Source of the DNA: Phascolomyces articulosus
Taxonomy: Eukaryota > Mucoromycota > Mucoromycetes > Mucorales > Lichtheimiaceae
Reading direction: 5' to 3'
Length of the DNA stretch: 64,000 nucleotides
Assembly (NCBI GenBank): GCA_025677815.1
Contig: JAIXMP010000042.1
Location: forward strand, 1 to 64,000
A program made the translations under genes and the position numbers. Shown here one piece after another: positions 57,565 to 64,000 of this stretch (within the stretch, counting starts at the first letter, position 1; each line of letters begins with the position of its first letter). Below the pieces are notes generated by a model. It searched no databases, had not been told where the DNA came from, and worked only from the letters and a program-made list of their open reading frames with translations.

Positions 57565-58000
57565 GTACAGTATTTTAAATAATGATCTAAATTATTATGC
57601 GATGATGATTAACATTCACTGTATTTTTGAATGATTACCATCAAATTCTAGTTAACAACTCTTTATTTTTTTTGTATCTACTATCAGTATTGACCCATCC
57701 TCTCATATATCAAGCAGTATTCTATTTGTTCTCGTGGGAATACATCACTATAAGATTCCGTGATAATGGGGAGAAACTGTTTTTTTTATTTATGCCAAGC
57801 ATGAATTTTGTTTTATATTTTCATTACTCAATCGGCACGAAATAAATGTTGGGGTTTTTATTAATTAAGAATATACTTTTTATTTCCACGAAAGTAGGTT
57901 AATCAATACGTAGCAACAATAGCAACTTCTCGTGAAGATGAACATCATTCTCTAAAGAGAAAATGTATTGCTTTTTTTTCTCTCAACAAATCTATTTTTA

Positions 58001-58010
58001 TTATAAAAGG
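58001..58010 (+). promoter_or_regulatory. TATA-like element of the SMP-like gene
   Basis: TTATAAAAGG, 95 bases before the ATG at 58105 and followed by a pyrimidine-rich leader. Confidence 0.5.
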
Positions 58011-58104
58011 ACAAATTTCTCTCACTTTGAGTTAACTCCATCAGTCTTTTTTTTAACATTTTCTAACCCACTTTCCATTATTTGTACGAAGCAGAAAAAG
58101 AAAA

Positions 58105-58404
58105 ATGGATAAGGCAAGTATCATATCTTTACCACAAAAGAAACTTTCATTTCTTCTTTTATTTTATATTATGTTTCTTTGACATGATGTTGTTCTAATA
58201 CTCTATCATGATATATTGTATATTCTATAGTCTCAAAAGCAACAAAAAACACCTAAACATCCTATGACCCAATCGGATGCTGCTCGGATCCAATCCCATG
58301 CTGACAAAACTGGAACAAACCAAGACTTCAAGTCGCGTGCCCAATCTACCGCAGATTCCCGTGCAAATCAAGAATCCAAGAACCGAAGTGGCCAACGACA
58401 GTAA
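58105..58404 (+). CDS. SMP/LEA-like small hydrophilic protein
   Basis: Exons 58105-58113 and 58231-58404 encode 60 residues. Exon 1 is ATG GAT AAG. The intron begins GCAAGT, a GC-AG type donor with otherwise perfect consensus, and ends CTATAG. The protein has HPMTQSDAARIQSHADKTG, then FKSRAQSTADSRANQ, which resembles the seed maturation protein (SMP) repeat seen in small fungal stress proteins: M-T-x-x-D-A-x-R-I-Q-S then a basic F-x-x-R-A-Q segment. Such proteins are hydrophilic, disordered and linked to desiccation or spore dormancy; the role here is inferred. Compare the gene at 17447. Confidence 0.75.
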
Positions 58405-58802
58405 TGCCATTCCTTCCTTTTATCTCCTCTCTCACTTTCCTTTGTCATTCATCTTTATGTATATGATTGATTAAATTCCCAATACCTCAATAACAGTCTT
58501 TTAACACTTAAAATTCTTTGAAAATAAAGTTGAATTTTACTCTTCTTTTTTATCGGATAAAAAAAACAAACGTAATGTATAGGTTTATTTTCTTTGTTTT
58601 TAAACACGTTCAAATGATTGCTAGATGGATATATAAAGAGATCACACTGGTATTTTATTTTGTTATATATGATGAAGTAGAGGATATAAACTATGACGAA
58701 CAATTAATAAAGGAAAAAAAATAATTTACATGTATACTTTACCACACATACATATACCATAAAAAAAAAGAAGAATTGAAGTACAATATATACATTGACC
58801 TG

Positions 58803-60630
58803 CTAGTAGTATCGAATATTTCTCCTTGTAATAACGACCTTACCATGTGCTTCCAATACTTGAATATCATTCTGGGTCATTTCCGACCCAATACCTTGAA
58901 TTGTCAACGTCCATAAACTGTGACAATGGGCTAAATTCTCCACTGCATATTCATGTACTCGCATATTATCCAATTCAAGATGAATTAACCACATCATCAA
59001 TCTTCGTATAAAATAAGTAAAATCCGTCATATCTGCATCAGTTACTTTCATATAAGGACAACGGAGTTGAAGCTCTTCCAAGGTTGTAATTCGTACAATG
59101 TACCATAAAATGTTGCTTTTTACGGGTTGTCTACAATCGTTATTGAAAATAGAGAGTTGTCGCAATGGAACGATATCAGTCGTTGTTGCTGAATCTCGTG
59201 CAAAATGCCGTAATAGTTGTTTAAAATGAGGTCCATTCACATAGAAACCAATTAATCGTAAACGGGAAAGTTTCTTTAACTTTTGTTGGACAACAGGATA
59301 AATGGCATCTTCTATCATTTGGTCTTCACTTGCAGTAGAATAACGTTCAAGAACAAGTGTTTCCAAAGCAGGACAACAACGTAACATAGGTGACACATGG
59401 TCAAGATAAAATGGTCTTGTATGCCGTGTATCTGAAGGACTCATGATATGTAGATACGTTAGCTTGGGAAATAGCATGGTTGGTGTGGATACAAGCGGAT
59501 GTTGCCATAATAAAGATGTTTCCATCGTCTGAAGATCCCCACGCATTTGACCAATATTCAAACATAAAGTTTGCAATGTGTCACGACCCGATTCAAATAA
59601 TAATGATAAAAGTGAATCTGCAGAATGAGCTATACGGAATATTAAACATTGAGGTTGTCCTTCATTTAGCACCGTACACGGTCTCGTTGATGGAATCCGA
59701 ACTGGCCCAAACTGTTGTTGGAATTGTCTCTTGTTTAATATCAATGTAACAAGTGGGGGTCGATGCTGATAACATCGATCGAGGATATGTAAGATCAGTA
59801 GATTGTCATGGCATTGTAATTCAAGATGACGTAGATTGGGTGAGTGCTGCAATAGACGTTCTATCCCATTATCAAAAGTAATTGGACTCCGTGGTTCGAG
59901 ATGGATCGAAACAAGTTGTGTTGTATGAGAAATCGACCAATCTGTTATCTTGTGTGGGAGACAACGTAGCTTTGTAAGATTTTGACATATTGATAGTATA
60001 CGATTCAATTCAAGCGCAGAAAATATATTATCCCATTCAATATCGAGTTCCAACAACTTTGGTCCAATAGAAGAAATTCCATCGTAAAATAACAAATCAT
60101 TGAAAGCATCTCTGACACGATAACCTAATAAATTATAAGCATCCATAAATTAGTCAATTTTATTCCATCTAACCCATTTTCCTTACCCCTTCCTTGAAAA
60201 CTTATTATTGTCATTTACATGTTATGAACAATGTGAGTGATCGCAAATTTGTAAAATGTTTTTGGAGTAACATAACAGTTCGAGACATTTCAACGGAAAC
60301 AAAAGAAAGAGTTAGATTTTTGGTATATTGTGAAACAATGGATAATAGGTGTTGAGCATGATGATGATTATCAGGTTCAAGCTTAACAGACAGTGTTTGC
60401 CATGGTTGATGACATTCGGTTATCCTGCTACGCCACGTATGACAGACATATGTGCACATCAATACAGAATGAATATCCAAATAATAGAGAATGTTACATA
60501 ATGTTTCGTATGGAACTTGGGTGATAAAATCAATATGATTGGTGAGTTGCGCAGCACTTGGACTGTATCTACTACTTCCACTTGCTTGTGACTGATTCAA
60601 GAATGTTGAATTCCTGGAATATTTGGACAT
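58803..60630 (-). CDS. F-box/LRR-like protein
   Basis: Two exons, 60630-60219 and 60124-58803, join in phase (FITC then YRVRDAF) to give 577 residues. A Ser-rich leader of about 30 residues precedes the F-box NHIDFITQVPYETLCNILYYL with CTYVCHTWRSR, which binds Skp1. Then come irregular leucine-rich repeats such as LVSIHLEPRSP, SPNLRHLELQCHDN, CPALETLVLERYS and TTLEELQLRCPYMKV. The end, LWTLTIQGIG and a final VVITRR strand, is like that of the tandem family at 18-25 kb, so it belongs to the same dispersed family but in the opposite orientation. Probable SCF substrate receptor with unknown target. Without the intron the second part would look like a separate gene starting at 60146. Confidence 0.82.
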
Positions 60631-61115
60631 GTTTCTGGTTCAGTTATTATTATTTTTTCTTAATGGTGCGTAGTGATTTATAAGGTTCTTTTATAAATGG
60701 TGATGCTTTTTTTTTTAGAAAAAAAAAACCAATTGTGGGTTCAACGAAACAAAAAGGAGCAAATAGTTTGGAGCTAGTATTTTACACAATTCATTATTCA
60801 GTTGAGGCTCAGATTCCTATGCAAATAGATTACTCTAACGGTATTGTTGGATCGAAATTGTTTGGAGCAAAATAGTTGCGGGGAACAAAACTGTAAGGAA
60901 ACATAATTCAGATAGTATATACATACAGAGAAGATCAAAAGGATCTTTCTAGTATTCTGGAGAAATTTTTGGGTCAGTAACCTAACATGATGAAAACAAA
61001 GAGTAGCAAGCAAAGAAATAAAGTATCGTTTCATTCCCCATCTCAGTTTTTATTTGTGATTATTTGGGTTGTTATTATAAAGCAAAAGGAAAAACTGATC
61101 CAAATGGTTTTTTTT
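60631..61115. other. Intergenic region
   Basis: 485 bases of AT-rich 5' flank of the F-box gene and 3' flank of the oxygenase gene. No gene seen. Confidence 0.6.
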
Positions 61116-62810
61116 TCAAATGTAATTATAATCGACTTCTGGATGATTCGATTGTTTTTCCAAAAAGGAGCGCCGGTAACGATATTTAAGATATTCAGCT
61201 GATGTAGTAATAACCGTACCTTTGGGAATTTCTTTAAAATCAGGTCGTTTTGATGGAATCAATGGACTAGGCATATGAGTGATCTTGGTATCAGATTCAG
61301 GATAGACAAAATAACCAATGGAATAACGATCTTTGCCATTACGCTGTTCTGGTATATCAATAACCCGATGCATGGCTGATTTCAATAACCCATTGGTAAA
61401 AAATTCTGCCATACCACCCATATTGGCTTTGATAATAATAGATGAAATACCATTGTTAGAGAATCATCCAATCATTTCAACACCAAGACGTTTATTTTTT
61501 ATATATTACTTCTATAACTTACCCAAGATGGAATTTTTAAGAACAGGTACATTAATCCATTCATCTTCGGACGCACGCACTTGTAATCCAGGAGCAGTTT
61601 GAAAAAGTAGTGTAATAATATTGTAATCCGTATGTTGACCAGCCAAAATTACATTTTTCTTCTGATCGTATTCCTCCCCTTCATCACCTTGCTTTCGGCT
61701 TGGATAACGTAATAGACGTAATACACTTGTGGATCCATTGGTTTCATACTCATGTGTTGAACTCAACCAATCATTGGCACCAGTTTTTTCATTAGGAGGA
61801 AGCTAAATATAATATTACGTTGAATATGTATAAGTAGGGGAGAAGCAGATGCTTTTTTTTTTGTTTGTAAAAGGAAATGATGAACATTTCTTTTTTTCAG
61901 CTATCTCTGAGAAAAATATGAAATGCTTAAATAAATACCTTTAATGCAAAAGCAAGCAGTTCTAACACTTGAAGTGCAGTCGCATGCATTCCCTGCATTT
62001 CCATGTTTTAATTATATCATCAATCATCATATTTTATTGTATCGAGGTAAATTACCATTGTGTATGTGTAAGTAAATATCTTTCTACTTTTTGTTTAACA
62101 ATGTGGATAACGGATGGGCAACATCAACCTTATTTTTTTTTTTTTTTTACCTTTGAAAATTCTTCAAGATCTTTTCGATTCTCTTGAAAAAGCTTTGGGA
62201 AATGTTTGATATTTCTTCCTTCAGTCAATGTTTCCATATCAAATGACCTATAGAATGAACAATACCATCCATCCGTATGATGTCAATCATCAGTGGATTT
62301 TCTTTTTGTACCTATACAAGTATATATAAAACTACTTACTCTTTGTAATCCCCTTTCTTTTGGATCTTTGGATCTAATCTATATACCATAAAATATATAA
62401 CCAATCATACATCATTTCATCAGTTCATCTACTATGATTGATATTAGAGAAACCATGGTACACACCTTTGCGCGTATAAACCCAAATAACCCTCAATCTT
62501 GCCCTTGGCAGTATCTTGTTCACAAGCTAGTTTCTCATCTACTGAAAGAGCAAAATAATCCTTGGACTTTATATATATATATAATTTCTTAACCCTTGTG
62601 TTGCTTCCAACCAAATAATCGTTTAATATATCTATAATATATAATTACCAATTCAAAGGTTCGATCTACTTGGGATATGGATGGCGTTTCATAGTTGACG
62701 ATATGAAAAAATCCAATATTCTTACAAGCATCCAAAACTTGTTCAGCAATAGTAGCAAATCGATTTTCAAAGTCACTAAAATCAACAACAGGAATAGCTT
62801 TGCTAGTCAT
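61116..62810 (-). CDS. 2-oxoglutarate/Fe(II)-dependent oxygenase, IPNS-like
   Basis: Seven exons give 347 residues: 62810-62649, 62566-62466, 62378-62340, 62247-62151, 61992-61939, 61802-61523, 61426-61116. The N-terminal DIOX_N part has IPVVDFSDF and ACKNIGFFHIVNYE. The double-stranded beta-helix core keeps the iron triad: HTD (His208 and Asp210) in GQHTDYNIITLLFQ, and His264 in SAMHRV. The 2-oxoglutarate-binding R-x-S is RYSIGYF (Arg278). The superfamily hydroxylates, desaturates or ring-closes small molecules; substrate is unknown, and no neighbouring secondary-metabolism genes suggest one. Exon 7 was placed by the CTAAC branch point at about 61460 and the CAAAG acceptor, which give SILANMGGMAEFFTNG. 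Confidence 0.9.
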
Positions 62811-63550
62811 TTTTTCTAGAATAAAGGTAAAACAAAAAGAAAGGCAAAAAAAAAAGAAATGTTGGATTATAATATATGGAGTGAAGTTGGTGGGAAGAAG
62901 AAGAAGAAGAAGAAATAAAAATATAAGCATGTCTGCATGATGTACATGGTAAGAAAGTCACATTGACCCCGGAAAAGTAGTATTGGTAAGCTAGTATAGT
63001 AATAACTGAAAAAGGTCAACCTTTTTAGTTAATATCAGAATATCAATTGTTGTTAACGAAACTAGTACGTATGTATAGAAGTTTTATGTACGCATTGAAG
63101 ATGAGGTATTATAGAAAGTATAAAGCATTGAACCATAAAAGGTATAGAGAGGGTATACAATAATAAATTATTATTGAAGAGTATGAGTACTGTTACTCAA
63201 GAAAGAATAGATGTAAAGCGTGTATACTGTATGAATGGTCTACACAGTGTATTTACTTATTTATGTTTCTTAATATTGGCAGATTCGATCTTTATTTCGA
63301 CAATAGTATCATAAGCATCATCTTCTTCATCACAACGGTGCTTGGTGCTAGTATCCACAGTAACATCATTCTTTTTGTTTTTTCTGTTCAATCAACACAA
63401 TTAGAAACTACACGAAGGGACAGAACTTTTTATATCCTTTGCCACGGCAGCCCAAGGCATTTGTTATTCTTGATCCATTTCCTTCCATATATCGACTTAT
63501 GTTGGGGTCCAATATTGAAAAACTTGAAGAGGCTTTGTTTTGGGCACAGT
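62811..63550. other. Intergenic region next to the transposon
   Basis: 740 bases. The 63290-63548 part is less AT-rich and open over a hundred codons, but I recognise no family. It ends at the transposon's TA target site (63549-63550). Confidence 0.5.
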
Positions 63551-64000
63551 ACAGTACCCGCTCGCTAAACCGGTACAATATTTCAATTATTTCTTATATA
63601 CATAGTAAAATACCGGTGATTCGTTAAATCGGTATCAGGTAGACTGGTTCAAATATTTACTGGTGTTATAATATATATAATTTTTATTTTTATTTTTAGG
63701 TACTTTTATGTAAAATAAAATCAGTAAGGTACGGAGGGGCTGACTTGTCTTAGCCATATCTATGACATAGTTAGCAAGTAATGATTCTATTAGCTCTGGA
63801 AGTGCAGGCTTTCGAAGCTTTTTAGAATCAAGATTATGCTCTGTCATGCCCATAAGTTCATTTTTTTCTTCAATATGTCGCTGATAGTCTGCTGACCGGG
63901 AATCTTTTCCAATTTGAACTCGCCTTTGGCCCATTTGGCAAGTTCGGATTGAGTAATCTTTGGCTCTTTTTCTTTCTTAATAGAAATAGCAAGCATTTGA
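63551..64000 (-). mobile_element. Decayed pogo/Fot1-like (Tc1-mariner) transposon, partial
   Basis: The left end begins CAGTACCCGCTCGCTAAACCGG just after a TA dinucleotide, as expected for a pogo-type terminal inverted repeat and TA target duplication; a related copy (CCGGTGATTCGTTAAATCGG) follows about 60 bases inside. On the minus strand from the window edge leftward runs the N-terminal HTH of a CENP-B/pogo transposase: ITQSELAKWAKGEFKLEKIP then GQQTISDILKK, and after a one-base slip in an A7 run (63861-63867) NELMGMTEH and KPALPELIESLLANYVIDM. Coding stops near 63720, right before the terminal repeat, so the DDE catalytic domain is absent. The right end lies outside the window. Confidence 0.75.
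63635..63998 (-). pseudogene. Pogo-like transposase N-terminal remnant
   Basis: DNA-binding helix-turn-helix of a pogo/Tigger/Fot1 transposase in two frames, broken at the A-run 63861-63867 and truncated before the catalytic core. It starts at or beyond the right edge. It cannot make an active transposase. Confidence 0.75.

Larger units (their letters stand above)
56777..58104. other. Intergenic region with palindromic minisatellite
   Basis: 1.3 kb downstream of LIG4. The main feature is the tandem repeat at 57348-57564. The remainder is AT-rich, ending with the promoter of the small gene at 58105. Confidence 0.6.

Noticed and set aside
57368..57634. Open frame of 88 codons over the minisatellite
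   Set aside because: Its repeated peptide is simply the repeat unit translated; the length is near a multiple of three by chance.
60124..60146. Separate gene starting at the ATG at 60146 on the minus strand
   Set aside because: That ATG lies inside the intron of the F-box gene; joining 60219 to 60124 gives one protein with F-box and LRR parts.

Overview
The window is nuclear DNA from a filamentous, probably early-diverging fungus, most likely a member of Mucoromycota (Mucorales type). The evidence is AT-rich sequence, genes split by many short GT-AG introns (about 37-180 bases, TATATAG/TTTAG-like acceptors), several families well kept in animals and zygomycetes (MEF2-type MADS box, AFG2B/SPATA5L1-like ATPase, PXMP4), and a small family of divergent F-box/leucine-rich proteins. 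Species was not determined. Exon joins below were worked out by hand from splice sites and reading phase.

Layout. 1-1420 (-): mitochondrial malonyl-CoA:ACP transacylase, cut by the left edge. 1421-5976: long gene-poor stretch with a GC-richer island (2860-3170) and an isolated exon-like piece (5137-5211). 5977-7497 (+): seven-helix membrane protein with a 10-base microexon. 8046-14423 (-): AFG2B-like AAA ATPase, Mediator subunit MED7, and an EamA/DMT transporter. 14424-17446: no gene seen. 17447-24686 (+): tiny spliced hydrophilic protein, then three tandem F-box/LRR genes, of which the first has an unresolved 5' end, the second an in-frame TGA, and the third a polyasparagine tract. 26385-26897 (+): small cysteine-rich, probably GPI-anchored secreted protein. 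27416-38205 (-): RPF2, a mitochondrial PPR protein, an EXO1-like protein with altered catalytic residues, and PXMP4. 41022-50621 (+): PEX1 (18 exons), a MEF2-type MADS-box factor and lipoyl(octanoyl) transferase. 50690-51775 (-): SAP-domain protein. 52176-56776 (+): DNA ligase IV (21 exons). 57348-57564: palindrome-bearing minisatellite. 58105-58404 (+): SMP/LEA-like small protein. 58803-60630 (-): fourth F-box protein. 61116-62810 (-): IPNS-like 2-oxoglutarate/Fe(II) oxygenase. 63551-64000 (-): decayed pogo/Fot1-like transposon, cut by the right edge.

Functional links. MCT1 and the octanoyltransferase sit at the start and end of the mitochondrial FAS II to lipoate route. PEX1 and PXMP4 are both peroxisomal and lie head to head. 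RPF2 and the AFG2B-like ATPase belong to 60S ribosome biogenesis. The EXO1-like protein and LIG4 belong to DNA-repair families. These are single genes with their own promoters, not operons. No rRNA, tRNA or CRISPR array was recognised.
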